Shown here piece after piece: positions 37,501-49,734 of a stretch of 60,000 nucleotides of DNA (the stretch's first letter is position 1; each line of letters starts with the position of its first letter). Made by a program: the position numbers and the translations under genes. The notes below the pieces were generated by a model. It saw only the letters and a program-made list of their open reading frames with translations. It ran no database searches and was not told the DNA's origin. Source of the DNA: Lingula anatina (lineage: Eukaryota > Brachiopoda > Lingulata > Lingulida > Lingulidae); the NCBI RefSeq assembly GCF_001039355.2, contig NW_019774681.1, positions 160,632 through 220,631 on the forward strand, read 5' to 3'.

Positions 37501-39280
37501 AATTACAATCCTTCTCTTGTAATGTGTTAATTGGTATTTAACAGGAAACTGCCATTTTATTAGGCAATGCATGATGATAATGCAGTTCTGCAGAAGCCAG
37601 GAAATACAGTCATTTAAATGACTTACTGTTCGATTGGTTGATCGTCAGCGCCTGGAGAGATTATTTGAATCCAATGAAAATTCAGACTCTTGATCCCATC
37701 TGAGCAATCGAGCACCAGTGCATGTTTTCTAATGAGATTATTATTCAAAAGTATGCATGCATGTTCTATCAATGCTCTGAAAACTGTACACCAGACATAA
37801 GAAAATTGTCAAACTGGACATCGCTTGTTTGTTTAGTGGAGAATCACCACTGACTGTGAGTGAGGATTTGAGAAAGAATTAGTCAGGAAGAAACAAAAAC
37901 ATTTGTGTTTGAATCAGGTAGGAATATTGATATACTGTACTGTTCTGTCATGCTGTTTACAAAAGTTTTTTCAAGGTCAGCCTGTCGTTTTTTTAACATT
38001 AATTTTTTATCTGAAAGGTGCATCACAAGAAAGCTGTGTGGTTATGGAATGCTATGCGTGATACAAAATAGGAAGTGTTGCAGTTAAATAGAATTAAATA
38101 TATATATAAACAGTTTTTTTGTTTCATGTAAATAGGGCTCTCCAAGCATTTGATTTTTCTCAATTTTATCATTATATTATATTAGATAAGAGTGAAGTTC
38201 CTGAGAGATAGAACTTACATCATTTGGTACAGCTGCAGCCTATATAACTCTCAGCTTACAAAGAGCAGAGAAGTTTTAAATTTCAGCCATGTTATCCAAT
38301 GAAAATTTTCTTTAAGAGAAGTCCATGTCCATTAAAGGTATAATTCAGAAGTCAAGTTTACAAATTGTCATTAGGATAGGAAGTTTCATAATAAGGCAAG
38401 TGACGTGAAGAAAATGGTCAGACGGTCAACATGTATAGCTGACATGTACAACAACCCATTGATTCAGGCCAGTTCTTCTTGCTAAATGCAGCAGAAGAAT
38501 ACTGATAACAGTTAACTTGTCATCCATTAGCTTTTAGCATTCAATTTTCCAGTCAAGGAAAAACTGCAGCGATAGGATGCACCTAAAATTTAACCACAAA
38601 AGCAAAAGTAATTATATATCTATGCCAGGCTACTCTTTTATAGTGTATTCTTTAATGCACTCCATCAAGTCATTACCTGCTAAGTAAATGACTGAGTGAG
38701 CATTTGGCGATAATGCTGCTATATAATGAAATTGTCTAAAAGGGCTTGAAGCTCTTACCAAAGGTGTCGCACTGCTCTCAATACTGTTTGGTTTCAGAAG
38801 GCAAACAGTTTGTATTTACAAGTGTTTATGGGGACAGATTGTATTATTATTATTATTATATGATACTTTTGTTCTGGGAGCAATGTATGGGAACTGTATA
38901 AAAATGGATGGATTTTTATGTGTAGCCATGTAGAGTGGGGGTAATCAAAAGGGGTATTTACTCTTGCTGTATGGACAACCGTGATTGGTCCATGATGAGG
39001 TGTTCACAGAATGGGGAGGCACTTACTCCATCAGTTTTTGCCACATTGAGTTAGCTGAAGTACTCAAGATCTTTTGAATACATAGATACATGCATGGAAA
39101 TGTACTGGGCTTTCTTTTTCCAAAACCAAATTGCTGACAAGACAGGAAATGCATCTATTTCTTTAAGGTAAGAATATCAGTTGATTTTAGAAATATTGTA
39201 TATACATGTAATAAGGACTAGATAGGCAGACTGACTGGCAGACAGGCAGTCAGGTTAGAAGGTGAGAGAGGCAGGCAAAC

Positions 39281-39321
<41 letters not shown>

Positions 39322-42300
39322 GTAAAAAAGAAGAACGATAAAAATGTGAAAAAGAAAAAGATTACAAACTCCATTTTATTGTGAAAAGAAGAAAAATTAC
39401 AAACAACCTTTAATTATGAAGGAGAAAGATCACAAACTCCCTTTGATTCACTATGAATCTTTTGGCCAAGTGTCAATGTGAAAAAATAATGACATGGAAA
39501 TAAAGGTGTGTTTTTATCTAAATTTAGCCGTCATTGATTTTAAACTGGAAATATAAAACTGTTACATGAAAAAAGAGAGGATATGAATGGCAGCGCAACA
39601 ATCTTACCAGTGTTTCTGTGTGTAAGGTCCACTGCTGTGATATGGGGTATACAACAGGTACCATAGTAGTCTGTCAATTATAACACCTTCAATCATTACC
39701 TTGAGACCTCTAACAAATATGTATCAGTAACTCGGATGGAAAGACTGTTGCTTTGATGTTTTAGTCAGCGTGAAATCAGAGAAGACATAAAAGAATTGTC
39801 TACCTGGGGCTGAGACAGGAAGTTTCTGACATCAGTTTGTATTGAGATATCAAACAGGTTGAAATTAAATCTGTTGGTCCCATCATTTAACAAGTCACGG
39901 TCTGTGTTACAGGGGTGTGACTGAGATTTATTTATTTAGAATGGGATTTTTGTGTGTGTTTGAGACTTTTTCCCTGGGTTTGAATCACAGACTGTCCCCA
40001 ATGGTGATGGTCCTGGAGCAGAGAGGTCTCAACCCCTTGGCGTCAACAAGACAAAAAAGAACAACACTCTGCCACCTTTAGGTGACATAATTATTGTACT
40101 GTGTCTACGGAGGATATTGTTCCTCGGGTTTGAGACCAGATCAAATTCACAGCAGTGTCTCCAGCGAGAGGTGTGAAAATAGCGCCCAATTCTTCCCTTC
40201 TGTGAATGTGTTTTAACAGAAAACAGCACTGGCACAAAACCCCCATAATGGGTCCAGTAGAAAATCAACTAAATATTTTGTGGAGTTTGGTAACAGGCAA
40301 TCCATTTGCATTATTATCAACAAATTGTGTTGTGCCTAGAGGCGGTCAGCTGTGTATTTAGGCTAGATCAAGTTCTTAGCACTTCAATCTTAACATGGGT
40401 ATTAGGAAGAAATAAATTGATTGATTTCAAAAGGTCTGTATTACTGCAGTTTAAGCTGGAGGCAAATGGCATCTAGAGTTGAGATATGGCCACTCTAGAG
40501 GGGGAAGGGGCAGACTTTATTTAGTCTGGTAGAATTGCACAATTACTAATAAGGATCCTAGCCCCAAGCTTTGGGACACAAGTCTTGTGTTGTAGTTTTT
40601 TCCTTTTGTTGTCTCTATTTTTATCCCAAGTGCAGAAGTTAATTAGAGTCTTGGGTATTTTTTTCTTTAGGATTGGCAGGACATGTTTTTGGCAATGTTC
40701 TAATTAACTTCTTCCATACTTAAACATTTTAAGATCCAGAAACAATAAAAATGTACTTGTTCTCACATTTAATTCTATTTTGAATTAGAAAATTTGGCAC
40801 TGGTGTAGGTGGCATAACAAAAGGCACTCCCACATCAATTATTTTAGGGTTCCAGGTAGTCCAAAAGTCTTTATCATTGTATATTCAATGTAATGGGAAA
40901 ACAATTCTTCAGTAATTTAGATATTAACCCAACACAAGAATCTTAAATACACCACCATATCTTTGAAGTTGAGGCAATAAATAATCTTTATAAGTACATT
41001 GTCAGAGTGCTATCTTAGAAATGTAGAAAATGAATAATTGGGGGTGTAATAAGTCTTTTATGGAAAAATATATCCTACATTTCTCTTTATATTAGGAGTC
41101 TTGGAGTCTTTTGAAGTTGTTTGTGGATGAGCATAAAACATAATTGAAAGTAATTTTCATCTCTTTTAAATCTGATGTTTGCATGACTAATTTATTGTCT
41201 TTATATCACTGAGAAAAAAACGGTAGATTACTGAAACATGAAAGATAACTTAATATTCTGTTGGCATTAAATAAGATCGAAATAAGATGCATAGGCAACT
41301 TGGCGCCTCATCTTACTAGCAGTAAAATACATCACTGAGCATGTAAATTAATTAACAATGCATTTAGGTATGTGGCATGAAATTTCTATTATGCTTTCCT
41401 TTGATTTTGTCAAACCCATAATGGGCGGTGCTTTCATCCTACCTTGCTTTACATCTATCTCACATAAACCATGAAGCATTTTCATATTTTAATAGTCTCG
41501 CACTGCTTTGGTGTTAGAGTTGCGGTGAGGCGCTATACACATTATTGACAGAAGGATGAGGAGTATGTTGTCTGTTGGTACGCCTTGATGAGAAAATGGA
41601 TCATTTATGCCCTGAGATGTGAAGAAAAGTCATAAATATAGGCCTTAAAAAGTGGCTGCCAGTTTGGTCTCTGGTGACCCACTGGTGATGGTTGAAAGAA
41701 AGATGCTGTAGGTGAGCTGGCCAGACTGCAGGGATTGATTTTTTGAGGTATATTCTGCATCATTAGACTGATAGAAATCTTTAACAGAAAAAAATTCCAG
41801 AATTTCGTTCTATTGAGTCTTTTACCTGTACTCTGTATGTGCTGGAATATTCAAGATTCTGGAATAATTGGAAAATTATTAATTTGGCTCACACTTTAAG
41901 TCACAAGTTTTCATGAGACGAGAAAGTGCTTAATATTGTGAATATATTAGGTAAGTTAATACAGATTCATTAAATACATAAAGTGACTTAAAAATTATAA
42001 CTGACTTATTTTCAAATGGTAGCTGTATCTTAGCACAGTTACATAGTTTTACCTTGGAGTATGTTGCTGTGAAGATTTTCCTGTAGGTTCATTGATTTGT
42101 TTATATTAGCATTTGGTTCTTCAAAATGATTCCAGTTCTGACATATGAAATGTTTTATTATTTTTTTATGATCACTGAAAAGATATATTGTTTTATAACA
42201 AGTAATATTAGCTACCAGTCAAGAAGTCAATATTGACAGTTACACAATGGAGAGTACCTTTTAAATCTTTTTAAAGACATAATAGTGCATTTGATTTTGA

Positions 42301-45300
42301 TAGTCCTTTGTGTTATGTACATGTATACTTCAACAAGATATAATGCATAATTGTGACAGCTTTATTGCAGTCATCTATTGAAATATCTGCATTTTAAGTT
42401 TAGTATTTAGAAAATGAACAGATGGAGGATGCTGTAAACGGTGTTAATTGACCAGCTCCTAATTTATGAATGAGTTGCAATTGAATTATAGTGCAATTTC
42501 ACTTTTATTTTCATTGCATGGATTGGTTTGACTCTGTGTTAAATTGTTACCGCTGTCAGCTTTTATTTAACAACTTTCATGACAACTCATTTAACTGTGT
42601 GAAAGTTTTACTCGTAAGTTGTTTGAAGAAACATGCACAACCTGTTCATATTCAGATAAGTGTTCTACTGTGTTACATGTACATGGTTTTGAAGTGAAGA
42701 GAGGCCTGTGTCATTGTAGGTGGAAGGGGACAGCCAGTATTTAGGTAAATTATGATGATGTATAACAATATTGTTTGTCTGATTTGTGTATTTCTGATAC
42801 TAAAAGAGGGGTTTGGGGACAAGTTTGAAAGTTTGATTTACAATATTCCAGGTTATCTATGAACTTATCATAGGCAGAGTATTATCAGGAAAATTGTTTT
42901 TAGTATTAAGCAGATATTGCTGAGTGATTTCACATATAAATTCATGTATTTGTCTTTTACACAGTTATTATAAAAAAAAAGAAAATACATTTTTTCTGTT
43001 GATTTACAAAATGTACATGAAATGAAATTAAGATAGCAATCAGCATACTATTTTAAGAATGCCAATTTCTCCTAATATTTGGAATTAATTGCATTTTAAC
43101 ACAAGCTCTTCCTCCCAATATTTGCTACATGTATAAATGCTATACAGTACCTCATTATCACTGGAGATATTGCTTGTTTGTTATTAAGTTGATGGGCAGT
43201 TGTGAACTCCCTTGTCTGTTATCGGTTTCCATGCTATCATTATGCACAATATTGTCTGGAATCCTTTTATCTGTTTGGGTTATTTGACAGTCATTTTCTA
43301 TCTCATCTGTATGTATATTATCTTGATTCAGCTGAAGTGGCAGAAAGCTGTCTTCCTGATATCTCCATCACCCCTCATAATTACACTATTTGTGTGGTCT
43401 ATCTGGTCCTTCATTTTCAATAGCTCTGTATCTTTGTTGTCCACTTAGATTGCTATTTACCTGCCAAGAAGACCATTGATACAAACCAGAATCTGTGACT
43501 GCAGTCATCTTTAGATAACTTGCCCACAATCTGAGTAATATTTTTGAGGTCTTTCATAGATACAAATTAAGCTAATGGGATAAAATCATATCCAGCTGAC
43601 ACTTTAAATGGTTTAGGTTGGCCAGTTATTGGTTCTGCTACCTGGGGAAAAGAGACATATTACATAACAGACATAACAGGTTAATTACTGCAGGCCAGGT
43701 AAGAGGAGAGGATAGGGGACCATTGCGTGAGTCAAGTGTGAGGACACACAGAGGTCTCTCAGTACAGCTTTGGTATCGAGTGCAGTGACTGAGATTTTCT
43801 TGCAGCCACTTTAATTTATTGAGGATATCTGGAGAATTGCATGATATGAATTAAGGAAAAGGGGAGCGACAACTAGAGACAGACAACCATATGTTCTGGT
43901 CTCCAAAGACATCTTCTTGATTAACTCCACAACCACTTAATACTGAACCACAGTCCCTCATAGACCTGGTCCTGATCTGCTTTGTGGTGGGTACCAGGGA
44001 GGAAACTAGAGAAAAGAGATACACAGGATATGTTTGGACACATGGGTTTAAAGTGGTAAACTAGACAAAAGAGCTTCTATTGTGCCAATTATCTACTGCA
44101 TTAGTGAGATACTGCAATGTTTGGCTCGATGGACTGGATACTGTGCTGTGGGAGCACCAAGTTCTACATGTGTACTGTGTGTTGAAATCAGGTGCCAGTG
44201 ATAAAGATAGTAAAATATCTTAGTAATTCACAAACACTGGCTTGTTTGGTAAACCAGTGTTGGTCATAGCAAGTGTGAATACTATAACCACCTGTTTTAG
44301 TTGTTTGAGAATTCTTTTGTACACTATGATTGAACACGGTGACATGAGCAGTAGAAGGCATTCTAGGCGGAGGTCCTCCAGAAATCTCCACAACAATAAC
44401 TCCAGGGACAAGGTAGGATTGTAGTGAACAGGTTAACAGAAACAGTTTAAAAAATAATGTCATAATGAGATTCTTTCACTCATTCATACCATATGTAAAT
44501 CCTTAATCTAAATTCTTGCATCCAGCAAAACGTGTCTACCAAGAATGATTATTGACAGTTATGAAAAATGGGATAAATAAGATTACACATAGAAAGATTA
44601 CATGTCTATGTTTTTGAGAATGAACAGATCCAGAAGCTGAAATTCATAAACTTAAATATTTGTTAGTCATAGGGTGCATGTTTAGGAAATATTTGACTTC
44701 CAAATGTGGTAGACAAACAAACAGGTGCTGTAGGGTGTCAGCGAATATCACAGTGTGTGGTGGCTGAAATGTCACTCATTGGGCACAAACTAATAAGGTG
44801 TTGAACCAACCTTGTAAGACAACTGTTGAAAGTTCTATTTTCCCTTGGGGTCTTCAAAAACCTATCAGTAGCACAGCAGTCAAAATACTTGATAGTCAGA
44901 CAACCTCGGCTTGATCTGAAACATCTGGACTGCTAAGTTCTTGATGAAGTATCGGAAGATGCCAAATGAATAATGGAGTGTGTAGTTGTTGAAATTTTGT
45001 TTTATTTTAATTGTATGGACTAATATGGGTAATAACACAGAATTTCATTTAATAATGAAATATTTTAAGATGCAATTATTGCTCTGTCTGGAGCAATCTT
45101 AGTGTAGGATAGACTGACTTATGCTCCCCCTGGAACGTAACAGCACACCCTCTTACCAAATGACCAAAAGGCAAAGCAATAAAGTACCAGAGAGAGGGCC
45201 ATACTAAAGCTAGGTCGAATTTAGCAATGCTTTAACAGTACTGATATATGTCCCACAGACATCTTTTTGTACAAAGGTAAGGGTTCAGGTTTAGTTGCTG

Positions 45301-48300
45301 TTTCATTTGGAAAAATAGATAAAGTAGGGGTGGTTGTGGAATGAAAGAAGGTAAGAGAATGCATAAACCCCTAAGAAAATAAGGAAGATAAGCTAAAACC
45401 TGTTGTGTTATCACAAGTGTCAGATTGATTGGATATGTACTGTTTAGCACCTATTTCTAATCCATGGACTGTATATATTGCCAATCACCTTTGTGTTTAT
45501 GTGAATATTTTATCTCTAATATGTTAATTATCTAAATATTACCATAAACTTTGCAATAATGTGCTCTTTGTTCTTTAGCATAAGGATTCATAATTCTCTC
45601 ACAAATCTGCCCCTGAAGGGGTTATTAGCAGGGATAAAGGTGTATTTATTTAGGGTAGCTTGAGTCAGCTTTGAACCTTAGAAAAGCGCAATCATGCCAA
45701 TTTTATCATACGAGTCACAACTTGAAGTAACACAGTCAACAAGTTAAGACATGATGTTATTACCTGTATTACAACTTGTTTCATATCATCCAGCACCTAA
45801 TTCAGTACCACTTGGAATGTAGCTTATGCTTGATGCGTAGCAGTTTAAAAATAGTCAAAGTGTGTTATAAAAGAGAGGAGTGCTTCTGAACAATTTGGAA
45901 ATGTTTTAGATTAAACTTTCTGCAAGTTTTTTTGTACATCCCTGTCCAAGAAAAATATATTTTTTGAGTGCAGCTGCAAAGAGAAATTGTGTTTTCAGTT
46001 TACCCATTGTCTTTGAGGTTACCTCACAGTAGCTTTCAATTTACATTAGATAGATGAATGATAGTCAGAAAATTTGGCAAGAGATTAGGTTTCAATTTAG
46101 CCAGAACATACATGGGGATAGGACGCACATTAAGCAGTCAATCTGTAGATCTTAATTTGCCATATTTCAAAGGAAAAATAGATGAATAAAAGATATATCT
46201 GGTAAGTTTTATGGATATGATATTCTTTCAGGACTGCTCCCATTTTTTCATTATTTCGAAATAGGGAGAGCATGATACATTGGGGAGGATATCTAGATGA
46301 CATACAAATTAACTGATAGCTTGGAGTGTTTTCAGCACATGTCAAACTGCATTTTCATACAGGGTGCCACTAGAGGCTTTATCAAAATAGAAAAATAATG
46401 GGATTGCTTTCTTAGTGTGTGTCTGTACTGTCCTGCTACCAGGCCTTGGTTAACCCCTGTTGACAGAAATGCTCTTGTGTTAGCCCTAAGGAAAAGACTG
46501 GTGGGATAAGATTCTCATTTTCCATTTCTGTATTTTAGCTACACACTTTTCTTGTTTTCCTGTTTGCCTTTATAGGATTCCCCCATCATTTTCCTTCATG
46601 TTTTTGTCCACATTTGACTATTTTTTAAAGGTCAAGAGATATGCATTAGATGAATCTTAGGCTATATTGAAAACAATTTAGAAATAGAAAACTCCACATT
46701 AGAGAAAATAGTAAAGAAACAAAATCACCTTGAAAAGGCAGCAGTGGTATTTTTTATGTTCCAATGTAATCTAAGATTGCTGTTTGTCACCATTAAAGTT
46801 AAGTGGTTCAGTAGTGGTTTTATTGGTTCATTGGTAGTGCTTTACATGGCATTTCTGCCCCTGTCCATAAGGCATAAGTTTGAAAGAGAAATAACATTTT
46901 AAATTCTCTGGAGACTCTTGGATGCTTCATGTTCAACAGTCTGTTAGTTTTAGTACACAGGGTGATGTATGGGCCTCATGGATTTCTATCAAATGAGATT
47001 GTCTTTTAATTTGTAGAATTGAAGCCAAAAGATGTGTTTGGTCACTTTCAATATATTTTGTAGTCATCAACAGAAAATTAAGGATTAAGTGCTTGCTACT
47101 GGAATGTGAGTGGACTTGAATAGAATGAAAATGTGTTTTTATCACCCCATTAAGCATGGCATTGTCTGAAAATGTGGATGAAAACAGCAAAGTGCTTATT
47201 TTAGAAATACCAGTCTGAATGATAAAAAAACCCAGCCAAATACTTTTTATAGATAGGGCATTCAATTTATTGGAATGGGAAAAAAGAAGGATATTGGAAG
47301 GGTCTGAGGTAGTCTGAGCATAGCTGAAATGACAGAACTCAGTTTGAAATGTCAGTGTGGAGTGTTAGGCTTTGATCAGCAGTGTACAGATCAGCAAGTT
47401 TTCTACTCTGCTGCTCAAAATCATCATGCACTTGGATAACTCAAACTGCTTCTATTTTATGCTTCTCTCGTTCTCCCAGAAGTTGCAATTTCTAAGCATG
47501 GTTCAGAAATGACCATGAAAGACAATCTACCCATTGGGCTAGATCTGATTTGATAAAATAAATTCTATATCTCTAGGATTGTGACAAAATTATGTCTAAA
47601 ATTACTACTCTTGGAAAAATATGATTTTCTGGTTTTCTCAGATATAAAAATTTCTAGGTGCAGTTGGTAAAATAATCTCATTGTGGAGAAATAACTGTGG
47701 TCATGCTAGATCAAACTTTATTAAGTGAAATAAGTGGGCACCGGTGTGATAGTGGTAGTTTGATGCACACTTTTTACCTTTGCCATTTAGCTTGTCATAT
47801 CATCATACAGATAAATACCTTTGGTTTGGGGTTGTGGTCTGCACTGACTAGTTCCCAATTTACACCATTGGCTTTGGTCATCTCCTGCTACTTTATGGAT
47901 CAGATGTTTTCATCAGTTATCCATAGATTGAATTAAATGTCAGGCAGTCATTAAATGAGGTGCTGATTCTTCATAACTCTGTTTTTCTAATTCAGACTGA
48001 TAACTGGACAGATGGGCAGGTATTTGATGGGGCAGCCTGTCTCTTGCAATTGCTTTGGTTGAGATTTGGGTGCAATTAGAGCATCATCTCATAAAGATGT
48101 GAAAAATCTGAACAACATTGTGTTTAGATGGTTGCATTGTGCCTATCACTAACTTGAGTTTGCTAAGTGCATGTCTGCATGCACGCTTTTTTATGTACAT
48201 TCATACATTATATTTATAAACAGCTAAAATTGTTACAAGCACTTAGCCAAAGCACTTGTTCTATACAACTGAGCACATACAAAAGCAATTTGACCCTCTG

Positions 48301-49734
48301 CCCAATTGAGGAAATCAAGAAATTGCAATATGGTATTTTGAAGGATATTTTTGTAAGATCAGGAAAATTGTTTGCCAGTAATTCATCAAAACTTGGGGAA
48401 ATGCTTGTATAATGGTTCACAGATCTAAAGGGATAGTTTCTATCATGAATAAGCCAAGACATGAAAGGAAAGTGAAATCATTTTGGTCTTTGAGGGTGTA
48501 GTATTACCAAGTGAGAATAGAGTCAGAACAAGTAGTAAATCATGCCACAGTTCTTTTCAATGCTATTACTGGGCCTGTTCAAAGTTGTGTGAAATCCAAA
48601 CGGATCAGAATATGCGATCATGAAAGGGATTTCTCTCACTGTAAAAAAAGAACTCATAAAACCTCTATTCACTTTGTCTCAACCTCAAAATATGTGTACA
48701 ACATGCTTGGTTTGTGGAATGAAATTTTTCGCATTCTCAGCTAGATACATGATCATCCTCCTTTGGCCACAAGATAGTTGAAAAGGTAGTTTTGAGACGT
48801 TTGCGCTGCGCTGCAGGCCATGTTGACTTCTCATCAGTAGGCTTCTACTTTTCATTTAGACTCTTTGCTAGAGTGAGGCCCCATAGTTACACTCCATTCC
48901 CTTAACTTATCATTTCTCATTTGTTGAACACCATGGAAGATGTAGAAATGCACACGTTCATGAACAGGTGTGGTGTGTTAGGATGTTCTCGCTGTCTGCA
49001 TGGGTTACCTCTTGATCTTTTGAAGGGTTTTCAGTACTCTTTCTTCCGGTCTCAGTAGAGAGAAATATACTGTTTTAACTTAATAGCACAACATTGTCAA
49101 AAACCAAATGGACAGTTGAGTTCACACGCTAAATTTGGTTTTGGCCACTGTGTTTTGACCAAGTATTCTTCTTATATCTCTGATATTTGTATTTTTGTTA
49201 TAAATTTTATATTTTATAGGTTTTCATTTGTAATGAAGTACATTTTGTTTTATTTTTTAGCATTCAGGCACACTGAAAGGAAGAAGTTTGTTTCATCTCT
49301 CACTGCTTATTAGTATTATCTTTGTGTTCCAGGACCCTGACTTAGTTATTGGTATTTGCTGTTTTCTAGAAACTGGAATTAATTATTGGTTTATACTTTT
49401 TTTTGGGACTGAGACCAAATTAAATCTTTACATTCTTTTTTTAGGACCCAGATTTAGTTGGGCGTATCCAAGATCGACTGTTTATCCCTGACAACTGCAG
49501 ACGCGCCCTGGTCAGCGACCGGTGTCAGGTGTGCGAGACCCATGTGGGACAACTGAAGCAAGAAGTGGTCAGCATGGTGCAGTCATTTGAGCGTGCTCAG
49601 TCCCAAGATGCTGCCTCGTCAGCTCCAGGTGGCAGTTCCACCTCTGCCTCGGCCCCTGCCCCTGTGGCTAGAACTGCCAAGGTACCCACAGTGTTAAGGT
49701 TGCCTTCTTCAGGAACTCCAAGCGGTCATCACAG
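16076..49734 (+). CDS. KIF26-like: KIF26-type atypical kinesin, N-terminal exons (partial, continues right)
   Basis: Exons 16076-16558, 17890-18045, 20431-20625 and 49445-49734 join in phase 0,0,0 and give about 374 residues before the frame leaves in phase 2. Seen: MGATES start; a poorly conserved, basic and Ser/Pro-rich region to about residue 240; then WCEHC (246-250) followed by LELKRQ, and after the long intron DPDL and CQVC (305-308) followed by HVGQLKQE; then a Ser/Ala/Pro-rich tail. Known: vertebrate KIF26A and KIF26B have the same WCxxC...LxELKRQA...KDP...CxxCxTHLxQLKQE arrangement before an atypical, ATPase-inactive motor domain; they bind microtubules and act in signalling, adhesion and neuronal development, as does the related VAB-8 in nematodes. 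The motor domain is not in the window. Whether the gene is orthologous to KIF26A or KIF26B cannot be decided. Confidence 0.87.
16559..17889 (+). other. KIF26-like: KIF26-like intron 1
   Basis: A 1.33-kb intron with poly-A runs near 16834, 17325 and 17371. An imperfect echo of exon-1 sequence (TGTCCTCCAA..GAAAATCGGGAAGCT versus TGTCCTCCAA..GAAAGTCGGGAAGCT) is at about 17393-17420. The ORF at 17639-17869 has no acceptor in the right phase and no recognised motif. Confidence 0.55.
17890..18045 (+). CDS. KIF26-like: KIF26-like coding exon 2
   Basis: 52 codons between TTGTTCTAG and CAA|GTACGT, phase 0 on both sides, encoding ELGGCRMASRQATS and a basic stretch ending SRVPTQ. No domain recognised. 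An alternative donor ACAC|GTGAGG at about 17984 exists, but it would not keep the frame into the next exon. The exon could be an optional cassette because it is 3n and symmetric. Confidence 0.6.
18046..20430 (+). other. KIF26-like: KIF26-like intron 2
   Basis: A 2.4-kb AT-rich intron with an AT-rich palindromic stretch at about 18317-18342. No gene seen. Confidence 0.6.
20431..20625 (+). CDS. KIF26-like: KIF26-like coding exon 3 (first CxxC motif)
   Basis: 65 codons between ATAATTACAG and AAG|GTATGG, phase 0 on both sides. A basic stretch (SRESRPRRGAGR) leads into WCEHCNIRLLELKRQAVRIL. This block is nearly the same as the WCxNC.ARLVELKRQALRLL block in the vertebrate KIF26 N-terminus and is the strongest family marker in the window. 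The pair of cysteines probably works with the second pair in exon 4, for example in metal binding (inference). Confidence 0.88.
29977..30274. mobile_element. MITE-like foldback element, about 110-bp arms
   Basis: The left arm 29977-30084 and right arm about 30165-30274 are inverted copies. They share TAAGAG.CCATTCAGAACAG, GATCTNCTGATCCA, GTCAAATAT, CAGACCCTACATGAAAGAAG and GTCTCCCCG with moderate divergence in between. About 80 bp of spacer includes a GGACGGCGCGTG stretch. No ORF of its own and no certain target duplication. Confidence 0.75.
32480..32560. promoter_or_regulatory. candidate intronic enhancer: paired TALE and SOX-like motifs
   Basis: GTGTCAATCA (32501-32510) and CTGTCAATCT (32529-32538) are each one base from the PBX-MEIS composite TGATTGACAG on the minus strand. 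GAACAATA (32520-32527) and TATTGTTC (32548-32555) form an inverted SOX-like pair around the second. Homeodomain-type TTAAT and CATTAA cores lie just before. Purely motif-based. Confidence 0.25.
36807..36851 (+). other. G-quadruplex-forming motif
   Basis: Runs GGGGG-AT-GGG-A-GGG-TAA-GGGGG satisfy the G3+N1-7 rule and are followed by more GGG/GGGG runs. It lies on the non-template strand of KIF26-like intron 3, so the nascent RNA would also carry it. Confidence 0.6.
39285..39314. repeat. (AG)n microsatellite
   Basis: About 15 AG dinucleotides, preceded by degenerate CAGGCAGAC-type repeats. Confidence 0.9.
44326..44415 (+). CDS. candidate alternative first coding exon of KIF26-like
   Basis: ATG at 44326 opens 30 codons, MIEHGDMSSRRHSRRRSSRN followed by a short Asn/Ser stretch and RDK, ending at AAG|GTAGGA in phase 0. 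Spliced to 49445 this would recreate the conserved K-DP junction and keep the frame. The product would lack exons 1-3 and thus the first CxxC motif. As an internal cassette using the TTTTAG acceptor at 44300 it would be out of frame. No promoter is evident; the exon is inferred from frame, donor and composition. Confidence 0.3.
49445..49734 (+). CDS. KIF26-like: KIF26-like coding exon 4 (second CxxC motif)
   Basis: Starts DPDLVGRIQDRLFIP after a T-rich CTTTTTTTAG acceptor in phase 0, joining the lysine of exon 3 to give the conserved K-DP. It then gives CQVCETHVGQLKQEVVSMVQ and a Ser/Ala/Pro-rich tail. Donor CACAG|GTATAA ends the exon in phase 2. AAG|GTACCC at 49681 is a possible phase-0 alternative. 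Codon choice is visibly richer in G and C than in the introns. This is the last coding exon found before the window ends. Confidence 0.88.

Larger units (their letters stand above)
20626..49444 (+). other. KIF26-like: KIF26-like intron 3 (28.8 kb)
   Basis: Between the two CxxC-motif exons. Identified contents: the foldback element at 30.0-30.3 kb, a TALE/SOX-like motif cluster at 32.5 kb, G-quadruplex-type DNA at 36.8 kb, an AG microsatellite at 39.29 kb and the possible alternative first exon at 44.33 kb. Poly-C or poly-G runs occur at 26070 and 27965, a TTA microsatellite at about 38837, and a long poly-A at 34878. ORFs in the rest are at chance length and none is recognised. No tRNA or nested protein gene found on either strand. 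Confidence 0.6.

Noticed and set aside
44880-44940. tRNA-like stretch
   Set aside because: No matching acceptor, anticodon and T arms could be folded.
49288-49491. 67-residue ORF across the start of KIF26 exon 4
   Set aside because: Wrong frame over the true exon; only the DPDLV echo at 49333 is of interest.
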